Below, piece by piece: positions 15,274 to 23,447 of a stretch of 64,000 bases of DNA. Where the stretch lies: the NCBI RefSeq assembly GCF_017305915.1, contig NZ_JAFKJN010000010.1:124001-188000 (forward strand), given 5' to 3'. Position 1 is the first letter of the stretch, and each line of letters begins with the position of its first letter. Below the pieces are notes generated by a model, which saw nothing but the letters and a program-made list of their open reading frames with translations, searched no databases and was not told the origin of the DNA. A program made the translations under genes and the position numbers. The DNA is from Reyranella sp. GTDB taxonomy: Bacteria > Pseudomonadota > Alphaproteobacteria > Reyranellales > Reyranellaceae.

Positions 15274-17427
15274 GTGGCTGCCGACCATACGCTGGCGATC
15301 TTCGCCGCGCAGTTGATCCTGCTCCTTCTGGTCGGCCGCCTGCTCGGCGAGGGCATGAACCGGATCGGCCAGCCCGCCCTGTTCGGCCAGTTGCTGGCCG
15401 GCGTGCTGCTGGGGCCGTCGGTGTTCGGCCTGCTGTTGCCGGAATGGCGTGCCGTGGTCTTCCCCGACGACAAGACGCTCAAGACCATGATCGATGCGGT
15501 ATCGCAGATCGGCATCCTGCTGCTGCTGCTGCTGACCGGCATGGAGACCAACCTCGCGCTGGTCAATCGCCGGCGGCGGGCGGTGATCTCGTCCTCGCTG
15601 TCGGGCATCGCCGTGCCGTTCGCCTGCGGCGTGGCGCTGGCCTATGCGCTGCCCGGCGACGTCGTGCCAATGCACGACAATCCGCTGGTGACGGCGCTGT
15701 TCCTCGGCACGGCGCTCGCCATCTCCTCGGTCAAGATCGTGGCGATGACCCTGATGGATATCGGCGTGATCCGCCGCGACATCGGCCAGCTGATCCTCGC
15801 CACCGCGATCCTCGACGACACCGTGGCGTGGATCATCATCGCCGTGATCTCGGGCATCGCCATCCACGGCACCGTCGACCTCCAGGGTATCGGCGCGAGC
15901 CTGGCCGGCACGTTCCTGTTCCTCGCCTTCTGCCTCACCCTCGGCCGCCGGCTGGTGGCGCGGCTGATCGTCTGGGTGAACGACCACATGACCATCGAGG
16001 TGCCGGTGATCACCGCCATCCTGGTGGTGATGCTGACGCTCGCGCTCACCACCGAGCTGATCGGCGTGCACACCGCGCTCGGCGCCTTCGTCGCCGGCAT
16101 CCTGGTCGGCCAGTCGCCGATCCTGACCGAGCACATCGAGAACGAGCTGCGCGGCTTCATCTTCGCCTTCTTCGCGCCGGTGTTCTTCGCCGTCGCCGGC
16201 CTCGGCATGGACCTGCGCACCCTGATGGACCCGACGCTGCTGCTGTTCACGGTCGCGGTGATCCTGGTGGCGAGCCTCGGCAAGTTCGGCGGCGCGCTGA
16301 TCGGCGGCCGGCTGGGCGGCCTCAGCACGATGGAATCGCTGGCGCTGGCGACCGGCCTCAACGCCCGCGGCTCGACCGAGGTGATCATCGCCAGCATCGG
16401 CCTCGCCATGGGCGCCTTGAGCAAGGAACTCTACACCATGATCGTGGCCATGGCGGTGGTCACCACCATGATCATGCCGCCGATGCTGCGCTGGGTGATG
16501 GCGCGCGTGCCCTTGGGCGAGGAGGAGGCCAGGCGCCTCGACACGGAGGAGGCCGAGCTGGCGCAGAGCCTGCCCAAGATGGAGCGCGCGCTGGTCTATG
16601 TCGACGACAGCCCCAACGGCCGGCTGGCCGCGCGATTGGCCGGCCTGTTCGCCGCCCGCCAGCAGGTGCTGACGACGGTGCTGGACGCCAACGGCAAGGA
16701 CGGCAAGAAGGGCGCGGACGACAAGGAGAAGGCCGAAGAAGGCGGCGGCAACAGCGAGCATCTCGCCGAAGCCGCGCGCGCCGGCGCCGGCGCCGAGCCG
16801 TCGAAGTCCGCCGAGGCCCTCGTGACGACGCGGTCCGGCGCGCACGACGATGCCCTGCAGCGCGAGATCGGCCGTGGCTACGACATCGTGTTCGTCGGGC
16901 TCGAGCGGCCGCTCGACCCGGTGTCGCGCGCCTTCGAGCAGCGGCTGCAGGACCTGGTCAACCGGTTCGAGGGGCCGGTGGCGATCGCGCTCAACGGCGC
17001 CGGCGCGGCCGGGCCGGCCGACGTGCCGCTCGACATCCTGCTGCCGACCAGCGGCACCGCCGATTCGCGCCTCGCCGCCGAGATCGCGCTGGCGCTGGCC
17101 CATGCCAGCACCGGCACCGTGTCGGCGCTGCACGTCTTCGAGCCGCAGGCGGACACCGCGATGCTGCGCGGCCGCGCGCGGCGGCCCGGCATCTCGCTGC
17201 TGGTCGACGCGCATCGGCTGGGCAAGCGCAGCGGCGTGCCGGTCAAGGGTCTGACCGCCACCAACCCCAAGCCCGAGATCGAGATCCGCCGGGCGCTGCG
17301 CGGCGGCCGCTTCGACCTCGCAGTGTTCGGCACCTCGCTGCGCCAGGGCGAGACCAAGTTCCTCGGGCCGCGCACCGCCGCGCTGCTGAGCGGCATGCGC
17401 ACGCCGGCGCTGGTGATCGCGCGCTGA
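15274..17427 (+). CDS. Kef-type cation:proton antiporter (CPA2) with C-terminal cytoplasmic domain
   Basis: Protein of 717 residues. An N-terminal Na+/H+ exchanger domain (about 5-410, about twelve helices, with GQLLAGVLLGPS near 40-51) is followed by a cytoplasmic region (about 440-717) that resembles UspA-like domains and is interrupted by a Lys/Asp/Glu-rich linker near 470-490. The start is placed at GTG 15274 because GGGGAG lies 5 bp upstream; an in-frame ATG at 15238 lies in a dispersed repeat and lacks a site. It probably exchanges K+ or Na+ for protons. No TrkA-N (Kef) domain is visible. Confidence 0.88.
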   Translation: MAADHTLAIFAAQLILLLLVGRLLGEGMNRIGQPALFGQLLAGVLLGPSVFGLLLPEWRAVVFPDDKTLKTMIDAVSQIGILLLLLLTGMETNLALVNRRRRAVISSSLSGIAVPFACGVALAYALPGDVVPMHDNPLVTALFLGTALAISSVKIVAMTLMDIGVIRRDIGQLILATAILDDTVAWIIIAVISGIAIHGTVDLQGIGASLAGTFLFLAFCLTLGRRLVARLIVWVNDHMTIEVPVITAILVVMLTLALTTELIGVHTALGAFVAGILVGQSPILTEHIENELRGFIFAFFAPVFFAVAGLGMDLRTLMDPTLLLFTVAVILVASLGKFGGALIGGRLGGLSTMESLALATGLNARGSTEVIIASIGLAMGALSKELYTMIVAMAVVTTMIMPPMLRWVMARVPLGEEEARRLDTEEAELAQSLPKMERALVYVDDSPNGRLAARLAGLFAARQQVLTTVLDANGKDGKKGADDKEKAEEGGGNSEHLAEAARAGAGAEPSKSAEALVTTRSGAHDDALQREIGRGYDIVFVGLERPLDPVSRAFEQRLQDLVNRFEGPVAIALNGAGAAGPADVPLDILLPTSGTADSRLAAEIALALAHASTGTVSALHVFEPQADTAMLRGRARRPGISLLVDAHRLGKRSGVPVKGLTATNPKPEIEIRRALRGGRFDLAVFGTSLRQGETKFLGPRTAALLSGMRTPALVIAR

Positions 17428-17490
17428 CGGCGCACCGGTCCGGCGGGCGTGATACGCTTCGCTCCCGGCCACAGGGGAGAGCGTAACGCC

Positions 17491-17574
17491 ATGTCCAGCA
17501 GGTTCACGCGGGACGAGCCGCAGCTCGGCGAGGGCTTCCGCATGCTCAACGCCTCGGCCGGCGCCAGCCGATGA
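17491..17574 (+). CDS. 27-residue leader peptide coupled to the DUF5996 gene
   Basis: A short reading frame starts at ATG 17491 behind AGGGGAG (17473-17479) and ends with TGA that overlaps the ATG of the next gene as ATGA. The peptide (MSSRFTRDEPQLGEGF...) has no recognisable family. It is either a coupling leader or the leftover start of a decayed gene. Confidence 0.4.
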   Translation: MSSRFTRDEPQLGEGFRMLNASAGASR

Positions 17575-18458
17575 GCGACGCCTGGCCCGCCCTGCCCTAC
17601 GACGCCTGGCGCGCGACCTGCACCACGCTGCATATGTGGACGCAGATCGTCGGCAAGGTGCGGCTCGCGCTGGCGCCGCACGTCAATCACTGGTGGCAGG
17701 TACCGCTCTATGTCGGCGCCCGCGGCCTGACGACGACGGCGATCCCGTACGGCGACAGCAGTTTCGAGATGGAGTTCGACTTCATCGACCACGTGCTGGC
17801 GATCCGCACCTGCGACGGCGAGAGCAGGATCGTGAAGCTCGAGCCCAAGTCGGTGGCCGCCTTCCATGCCGAGGTCATGGCGGCGCTGGAATCGCTCGGC
17901 CTCGCGGTCCGGATCTGGACCGTGCCGCAGGAGGTCGACGATCCGATCCCGTTCGACAAGGACACCGTGCACGCCGCCTACGAGCGCGAGCCGGTCGAGC
18001 GCTTCTGGCGCGTGACGCGCTCGGTCGATGCGGTGCTGAAGCAGTTCCGCGGCGGCTTCGTCGGCAAGGTGAGCCCGGTGCATTTCTTCTGGGGCAGCTT
18101 CGATCTCTGCGTCACCCGCTTCTCCGGCCGCCGCGCACCGCCGATGCCCAAGGCCGACAAGGTCACGCAGGAAGCCTACTCCCACGAGGTCATCAGCGTC
18201 GGCTGGTGGCCGGGCGATCCGACCACGTCCAACCCCGCCTTCTACGCCTACGCCTCGCCCGAGCCCGCCGGCTTCGGCGACGCCAGGGTCCTGCCGGCCG
18301 CCGCGTTCTACGACAGGGACGCCGGCCAGTTCCGCCTGAAGTACGAGGATGTGCGCACCGCCGCCTCACCGCGCCAGGCGCTGCTCGACTTCTGCCAGAG
18401 CACCTACGAGGCGGCGGCGACCCGCGCCAACTGGACCCGCGCCGAGCTCGAGCGCTAG
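17571..18458 (+). CDS. DUF5996 family protein
   Basis: Cytosolic protein of 295 residues that matches the DUF5996 family, of unknown function. Typical features are the N-terminal WPALPYDAWRATCTTLHMWTQI-like segment (positions 5-26, key residues Trp5, Tyr10, Trp13, His21), the HVNHWWQVPLYV strand near 37-48, and SPVHFFWGSFDL near 167-178. No signal peptide or membrane helix. Its start overlaps a short leader frame, and a TauD-like dioxygenase begins 41 bp downstream on the same strand. Confidence 0.8.
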   Translation: MSDAWPALPYDAWRATCTTLHMWTQIVGKVRLALAPHVNHWWQVPLYVGARGLTTTAIPYGDSSFEMEFDFIDHVLAIRTCDGESRIVKLEPKSVAAFHAEVMAALESLGLAVRIWTVPQEVDDPIPFDKDTVHAAYEREPVERFWRVTRSVDAVLKQFRGGFVGKVSPVHFFWGSFDLCVTRFSGRRAPPMPKADKVTQEAYSHEVISVGWWPGDPTTSNPAFYAYASPEPAGFGDARVLPAAAFYDRDAGQFRLKYEDVRTAASPRQALLDFCQSTYEAAATRANWTRAELER

Positions 18459-18499
18459 CATCGGCCCCTAACAAGAATGACGAAAAAGAAGGGGACGTC

Positions 18500-19345
18500 A
18501 TGAGGAACAGTCGGATCGAGGTGCGGCCCATCTCCGGCGCCGGCGGCGCGGAGATCTTCGGCGTCGATGTCGCAATCGACCTCGATGACGGCACGGTCGG
18601 CGAGATCCGCGACGCGCTGAACGAGCACTGCGTCGTGTTCTTCCGCGACCAGGAGATCGACGTGGCGCAGCACAAGGCCTTCGCGCGCCGCTTCGGCCCG
18701 ATCTTCGTTCATCCCAACTTCGCCACCATCAACGAGGACCCGGAAGTGGTGATGGTCCGCCGCGAGCCGGGCGACACGTCCTATGTCGGCGAGCTCTGGC
18801 ACACCGACACCACCATGGTCGCCGAGCCGCCGATGGGCGCGATCCTCTACGGCATCGACGTGCCGGCGTACGGCGGCGACACCATGTTCGCCAACCAGTA
18901 CCTGGCCTACGACGCGCTGTCGCCGACCATGAAGAAGCTGCTGGACGGCCTGCGTGCGGTGCACAGCGACATCGGCACGGCGGGGCCGCATCTCGGCAAG
19001 AACCAGGGGCGCTCGACCAAGTATCGCGACGACGAGGGCTGGCGCGAGACGCGCAACCTCCATCCGATCGTGCGCAGCCATCCCGAGACCGGGCGCAAGT
19101 GCCTGTTCGTCAACGCCTCCTACACCGTCGGCATCGAGGGCATGACCGCGGCCGAGGGCAAGGCGCTGCTCGACTTCCTCCTGGAGCACGGCAACCGGCC
19201 GGAATTCACCTTCCGCTTCCGCTGGCAGAAGGGCTCGATCGCCTTCTGGGACAATCGCAGCACCAAGCACATCGCGCTGGGCGACACCGGGCCGTTCCGC
19301 CGCCTGATGCGCCGGGTCCAGATCGGCGGCGGCGTCCCGGTCTGA
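18500..19345 (+). CDS. TauD/TfdA-family Fe(II)/2-oxoglutarate dioxygenase
   Basis: Dioxygenase of 281 residues. The 2-His-1-carboxylate iron triad is visible as His101-x-Asp103 in WHTDTT and distal His257 in the STKHIA segment; the 2-oxoglutarate arginine is in the closing RRLMRRVQI stretch. It would hydroxylate a small acid, with taurine-like, phenoxyacid or other substrates all possible. The ATG is preceded by AAGGGGA about 6 bp upstream. Convergent with the NHL-repeat gene, with no gap. Confidence 0.88.
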   Translation: MRNSRIEVRPISGAGGAEIFGVDVAIDLDDGTVGEIRDALNEHCVVFFRDQEIDVAQHKAFARRFGPIFVHPNFATINEDPEVVMVRREPGDTSYVGELWHTDTTMVAEPPMGAILYGIDVPAYGGDTMFANQYLAYDALSPTMKKLLDGLRAVHSDIGTAGPHLGKNQGRSTKYRDDEGWRETRNLHPIVRSHPETGRKCLFVNASYTVGIEGMTAAEGKALLDFLLEHGNRPEFTFRFRWQKGSIAFWDNRSTKHIALGDTGPFRRLMRRVQIGGGVPV

Positions 19346-20185
19346 TCAGCCCAGCCGCTCGAGCCTGGTCACTTCCTGCGGCGGCAGCTCTGACAGATAG
19401 AGGTTGCCGTCGGCGTCGCCCGACAGGCCGTGCGCGCCGTTGATCGCACCGCGGCAGCGGCCGATCAGCGTGCCGTCGAGCGTCAACAGGCTGATGCGCG
19501 GGATCTGGTCGGTCACGAAGACGAGGTCGCGGTCGTCGATCCAGATCTGCATCGGGTGATAGAAGTCGCCCCATTCGGCGAGGAAGTTGCCCTCGCGGTC
19601 GAAGATCTGCACCCGGTTGTTCTCGCGGTCGGCGACGAGCACGCGGTCGAGCTTGTCGACGGCGATGGCGTGCGGCGTGGTGAAGGCGCCCGGCCCACTG
19701 CCGCGGCCGCCCCAGGTCCGGATCAGGCTGCCGTCCGAGGCGAAACGGTGGACGCTGGAATTGCCGTAGCCGTCCGCGACGAAGATCTCGCCGTCCGTCG
19801 TCTCGGCCGCCGCGGTCGGATGGTTGAACGGTGCATCGAGCGAGGGCCAGTGACGCCGGCCCAGCGCCTTCACGACCTGGCCGTCCCTGTCGAAGCGCAG
19901 CACCTGATGGGCGTCGCGGTCGGCCACCAGCATGCCGCCGTCCGGCGTCGCGTTGATGTAGTGCGGCTCGGCCAGAGAGCCCTCCCCCCAGCTGCCGATC
20001 TCGCGGCCGTCGCGGTCGAACACCACGACCGGCTGGTCGGTGCCGCGCTGCGCCACGTGCACGCGGCCCTCGCCGTCGACCATCAGGTCCGACAGGAAGC
20101 CGAAGCCCTTCTTCGGCCGCGCCCATTTGCGCTGGATGGCGTAGCGGCGGTCGCCGAGGATGACGGTGTAGCGTTCGTCGCTCAT
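19346..20185 (-). CDS. NHL-repeat beta-propeller protein
   Basis: Protein of 279 residues built of about six NHL repeats, seen as recurring blocks such as DGRVHVAQRG, DGGMLVADRDAHQVLRFD, DGEIFVADGYGNSSVHRF, LDRVLVADRENNRVQIFD and DGNLYLSE. It resembles bacterial homologues of peptidyl-alpha-hydroxyglycine alpha-amidating lyase, but catalytic identity is not established. No signal peptide is seen, so it is cytosolic as called. The start ATG overlaps the LysR stop (ATGA); a longer open frame upstream runs through the LysR gene in a shifted frame and is not real. Confidence 0.82.
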   Translation of the reverse strand: MSDERYTVILGDRRYAIQRKWARPKKGFGFLSDLMVDGEGRVHVAQRGTDQPVVVFDRDGREIGSWGEGSLAEPHYINATPDGGMLVADRDAHQVLRFDRDGQVVKALGRRHWPSLDAPFNHPTAAAETTDGEIFVADGYGNSSVHRFASDGSLIRTWGGRGSGPGAFTTPHAIAVDKLDRVLVADRENNRVQIFDREGNFLAEWGDFYHPMQIWIDDRDLVFVTDQIPRISLLTLDGTLIGRCRGAINGAHGLSGDADGNLYLSELPPQEVTRLERLG

Positions 20186-21081
20186 GGGTGCGCCTTGACG
20201 AAGTCGATGAAGGCCCGCAGCGGCGCCGGTACGAGGCGCCGGCCGGGATAATACAGGAAGGGGCCCGAGAAGCTCTGCCACCACGGATCGAGGATCGGCT
20301 CGAGCGCCCCGCTCCGCAGGAGGGGGCGCAGCCAGTCCTCGAACAGATGGACGACGCCGGTGCCGGCAATTGCCGCCTCGACCGCGAGATCGGCCGCGCC
20401 GCCGATGCCGACCAGCAGCGGGCCGGTCGGATCGACCCGCACGACCTCGCCGTCGCGCTCGAACTCCCACGGCGGCATCGCGCCGCTGGCGAAGCGGCCG
20501 CGCATACAGGCATGCTGGAGCAGCTCGCGCGGACGCTGCGGCCGGCCGCGCCGGTCGAGGTAGGCGGGCGCGGCCGCCGTCGCGAAGCGCTGGGTGCGCG
20601 GACCGATCGGCACGGCGATCATGTCCTGCTCCAGCCGCTCGTCGTAACGGATGCCGGCATCGCAGCCGGCGGCCAGCACGTCGACGAAGCTTTCGTCCGC
20701 CATCACTTCCAGCCGGATCTCGGGATAGGCAGCGAGAAACCTGGGAACGATCGTCGGCAGGACCAGCCGCGCGGCGCTCATCGGGACGTTGAGCCGGAGC
20801 GTGCCGGCCGGCCGGTCGCGATAGCCGTTCACGACGTCGAGCGCCGCCCGCACCTCGCCCATCGCCGGGCCCAGCCGTTCGAGCAGGCGGGCGCCGGCTA
20901 CTGTCGGCACGACACTGCGCGTGGTGCGATGGAGCAGCCGGACTCCCAACTGGGTCTCCAGCCGCCGGACCGCCTCGCTCAGCCCCGAGGCGCTGATCCC
21001 GCTGGCCCGTGCCCCGTCGCGGAAGCCACCGGCCTGCGCCACCGCCAGAAAGCCATTCAGATCGCCAAGGTCGGCCGTCAT
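20182..21081 (-). CDS. LysR-family transcriptional regulator
   Basis: Regulator of 299 residues with an N-terminal winged helix-turn-helix (about 6-65, with LNGFLAVAQAGGF and LSEAVRRLETQLGVRLLHRTTR segments) and a LysR substrate-binding domain (about 90-290). It is divergent from the aldo/keto reductase gene with a 97-bp spacer, the usual layout for a LysR regulator and its target, and is translationally coupled to the NHL-repeat gene behind it. The inducer is unknown. Confidence 0.92.
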   Translation of the reverse strand: MTADLGDLNGFLAVAQAGGFRDGARASGISASGLSEAVRRLETQLGVRLLHRTTRSVVPTVAGARLLERLGPAMGEVRAALDVVNGYRDRPAGTLRLNVPMSAARLVLPTIVPRFLAAYPEIRLEVMADESFVDVLAAGCDAGIRYDERLEQDMIAVPIGPRTQRFATAAAPAYLDRRGRPQRPRELLQHACMRGRFASGAMPPWEFERDGEVVRVDPTGPLLVGIGGAADLAVEAAIAGTGVVHLFEDWLRPLLRSGALEPILDPWWQSFSGPFLYYPGRRLVPAPLRAFIDFVKAHP

Positions 21082-21178
21082 TGTTCGACTCCCCGCACAA
21101 CCTGTTCTGATCCTGCCGGATTATCGCACGACGGTCGAAGGCCTAGATGGGAAGCGTTCTCAGGAAAAGGAGAGCGTC

Positions 21179-22060
21179 ATGTCCAGCATCGACAAATCCA
21201 GCACCTTCAAACTCGGCAGCCGCACCGTGAAGCGCCTCGGCTACGGCGCCATGCAGCTTGCCGGGCCCGGCGTCTTCGGCCCGCCCAAGGATCCCGACGC
21301 CGCCCGCGCGGTGCTGCGCGCCGCCGTCGCGGCCGGCGTCAACCACATCGACACCAGCGACTATTACGGCCCGCACGTCACCAACCGGCTCATCCGCGAG
21401 GCGCTGCATCCCTATCCCGACGACCTGGTCATCGTGACCAAGGTCGGTGCCCGTCGCGGCGACGATGGCGCGTGGCTGCCCGCCTTCACGCCCGCGGAGC
21501 TGGTCCAGCAGGTCCACGACAACCTGCGCAACCTCGGCCGCGACGCGATCGACGTCGTCAACCTGCGCAGCATGTTCGGCCATATGGAGCCGGGCGAAGG
21601 CTCGCTCGAGCCGCAGGTGACTGCGCTTGCCGAGCTGCAGCACCAGGGCCTGGTGCGCCATATCGGCGTCAGCAGTGTCACCCGCACGCAGCTCGCCGAG
21701 GCTCGGCGCCTCTGCCCGATCGTCTGCGTGCAGAACCATTACAACGTGGCGCATCGCAACGGCGACGCGCTGATCGACGGGCTGGCGCGCGACGGCATCG
21801 CCTATGTGCCGTTCTTCCCGCTCGGCGGCTTCACGCCCTTGCAGTCATCGACCCTGTCCGACGTCGCGCAGCGGCTGGGCGTCACGCCGATGCAGACGGC
21901 GCTCGCGTGGCTGCTGCGCCGGTCACCGAACGTGCTGCTGATCCCCGGCACTTCATCCGTTGCGCATCTGCGGGAGAACCTCGCCGTTGCCGACCTTCAC
22001 CTACCGCAGGACGCAATGGCCGCGCTGGACGGCATCGCGGCACCCGCTGGCGCGCGATAA
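21179..22060 (+). CDS. Aldo/keto reductase (PdxI-like subgroup)
   Basis: NADP-dependent TIM-barrel oxidoreductase of 293 residues. Asp and Tyr of the tetrad are seen in HIDTSDYYG (near 58-66) and Lys in VIVTKVG (near 83-89). The position of the catalytic His reads DVVNLRS, so His is replaced by Arg, as I recall for the PdxI/YdbC-like subgroup. The start ATG is preceded by AAAAGGAGAG. Expression is probably controlled by the divergent LysR gene. Pyridoxal reductase activity is a guess from subgroup resemblance. Confidence 0.88.
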   Translation: MSSIDKSSTFKLGSRTVKRLGYGAMQLAGPGVFGPPKDPDAARAVLRAAVAAGVNHIDTSDYYGPHVTNRLIREALHPYPDDLVIVTKVGARRGDDGAWLPAFTPAELVQQVHDNLRNLGRDAIDVVNLRSMFGHMEPGEGSLEPQVTALAELQHQGLVRHIGVSSVTRTQLAEARRLCPIVCVQNHYNVAHRNGDALIDGLARDGIAYVPFFPLGGFTPLQSSTLSDVAQRLGVTPMQTALAWLLRRSPNVLLIPGTSSVAHLRENLAVADLHLPQDAMAALDGIAAPAGAR

Positions 22061-22070
22061 GCTCGCCGTC

Positions 22071-22721
22071 ATGACCGATCCCGATCGCCTCGTGCTGCAC
22101 GGCAGCTTTACCTCAAGCTCCAGCTACAAGCCGATGCTGTTCCTGGTGCTGAGCGGGCTGCCCTTCTCCTTCCGCACCGTCAATCTCAAGAACGGCGTGC
22201 AGAAGCAGCCGGCGCACCTGGCGATCAACCGCTACGGCCAGGTGCCGGTGCTGCAGCATCGCGGCCTGACCCTGGTGATGTCGAACGTGATCCTCGACCA
22301 TCTCGCGCGGACGACCGGCAAGTTCGAGGCCGACACTGAGCAGGACCGCATCCATTGCCGCGAATGGCTGAGCTGGGAGAACGACGCCATCACCAACGTC
22401 GCGCGAGTCCGCCACTTCGCCCGCTTCCGGCCCGACGTGCCGCAGCAGATCGTCGACTATTTCCGGCCGGGCGCCGAGGCGGCGCTCGACTTCATCGACA
22501 AGGCGCTGGAGGGTCGGCAGTGGCTGGTCGGCGACCGGTGCACGATCGCCGATCTCGGTTGCTTCGGCCGCATGGTGTTCATGGCCGAGGGCGGCATGAA
22601 CCTCGACAAGCGGCCGCACGCGGCGGCGTGGCGCGAGCGCATCATGGCCATGCCGGGCTTCGCCTTGCCCTACGACCTGATCCCGAAGAAGGACACCGAG
22701 TTCACGGCGCGAGGCGCGTGA
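22071..22721 (+). CDS. Glutathione S-transferase family protein
   Basis: Protein of 216 residues with an N-terminal thioredoxin-fold domain (about 5-82, with SSSYKPMLFLVLSGLP and the cis-Pro QVPVL motif, then SN for gamma-Glu binding) and an all-helical C-terminal domain (about 90-205, with CTIADLGCFGR near 158-168). It would conjugate or reduce substrates with glutathione. It begins 10 bp after the aldo/keto reductase stop, so the two are probably co-transcribed. Its 3' end overlaps the convergent dsbB 3' end by 20 bp. Confidence 0.87.
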   Translation: MTDPDRLVLHGSFTSSSSYKPMLFLVLSGLPFSFRTVNLKNGVQKQPAHLAINRYGQVPVLQHRGLTLVMSNVILDHLARTTGKFEADTEQDRIHCREWLSWENDAITNVARVRHFARFRPDVPQQIVDYFRPGAEAALDFIDKALEGRQWLVGDRCTIADLGCFGRMVFMAEGGMNLDKRPHAAAWRERIMAMPGFALPYDLIPKKDTEFTARGA

Positions 22722-23265
22722 GCAGCCAGTAGCCGGTCGGATTGTCCGGGCACTCGATCGGCCCGCACAGCGCGAAGCTCGCGGCGGCATTGGCGAGCGT
22801 CACCAGGATCAGCAGCCACGCCGCGAGCCGCGCCGCGCCGCCCATCGGCAGCGCATGCCGGCCCTCGCGCCGATTCTCCGGCTCGCGGCCGGACAGCAGC
22901 AGCAGGATGGCGACGCCGACGATGGTCGCGAGGAAGAACACGAACGTCCAGGTGTAGAGGTGCAGGCCGAGGAACGGCGGCCCGTAGCCCGGGTCATCCG
23001 GCACGATGTGCAACAGCACCTGCCGCCCCGCCACCGCCAGGCCGAACAGCGCCGACAGCAGGATGACGCCGTAATGCGCCGGCTGCGAGCCGTAGCGCAG
23101 GTTGAGCAGGAAACCGAAGCCGCACAGCACGAAGGCGACGCGCTGCAGCAGGCAGAGCGGGCACGGCAGCTCGTGCTGGGCGAACTGCAGCACGAAGGCG
23201 GCCAGCAGCACGCCCGCGATCGCCATCGCGCCCACCCAGTTGCCGAAGCGGACCAGGACCGGCAT
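22702..23265 (-). CDS. dsbB: Disulfide bond formation protein B variant (five helices)
   Basis: Inner-membrane quinone-linked oxidase of 187 residues that would reoxidise DsbA-type proteins. The first pair Cys35-Pro-Leu-Cys38 followed by LLQR is canonical. The loop between helices 3 and 4 (about 87-104), which holds the second pair in E. coli DsbB, has no cysteine. Instead a fifth hydrophobic segment (about 147-166) leads to Cys167 and Cys172 in a short C-terminal tail. The start is ATG 23265, 2 bp after the stop of a DUF5993 small membrane protein. Convergent with the GST gene. Confidence 0.88.
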   Translation of the reverse strand: MPVLVRFGNWVGAMAIAGVLLAAFVLQFAQHELPCPLCLLQRVAFVLCGFGFLLNLRYGSQPAHYGVILLSALFGLAVAGRQVLLHIVPDDPGYGPPFLGLHLYTWTFVFFLATIVGVAILLLLSGREPENRREGRHALPMGGAARLAAWLLILVTLANAAASFALCGPIECPDNPTGYWLLTRLAP

Positions 23266-23267
23266 GG

Positions 23268-23423
23268 CTAGAACGACAGCTTCAGCGGGTCGGTCATGTG
23301 ATGCACCAGCCACGCCACCGACAGGATGAAGGAGAGGCCGAACAGCCCGCCGGCAATGCCGCGCCGCCCGCCGAGCGCGGCCATCATGGCGATGGCGACC
23401 AGGAGGAAGATCAGGGCAGTCAC
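23268..23423 (-). CDS. DUF5993-like small membrane protein
   Basis: A 51-residue frame starting GTG 23423 and ending TAG 23268, just before dsbB. It has two hydrophobic segments (about 4-18 and 25-42) joined by the basic turn GGRRG, and ends HHMTDPLKLSF. This matches my memory of DUF5993, a short family found next to dsbB. The near contact of the stop with the dsbB start indicates translational coupling. It may help assemble or tune the DsbB protein; this is inference. Confidence 0.78.
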   Translation of the reverse strand: MTALIFLLVAIAMMAALGGRRGIAGGLFGLSFILSVAWLVHHMTDPLKLSF

Positions 23424-23447
23424 GGTGTTAGCGTACCGCCATCGCGC

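Noticed and set aside
20186..21100. Upstream extension of the NHL-repeat frame
   Set aside because: The extension runs through the LysR gene in another frame and shows no NHL repeats; the ATG at 20185 is the start.
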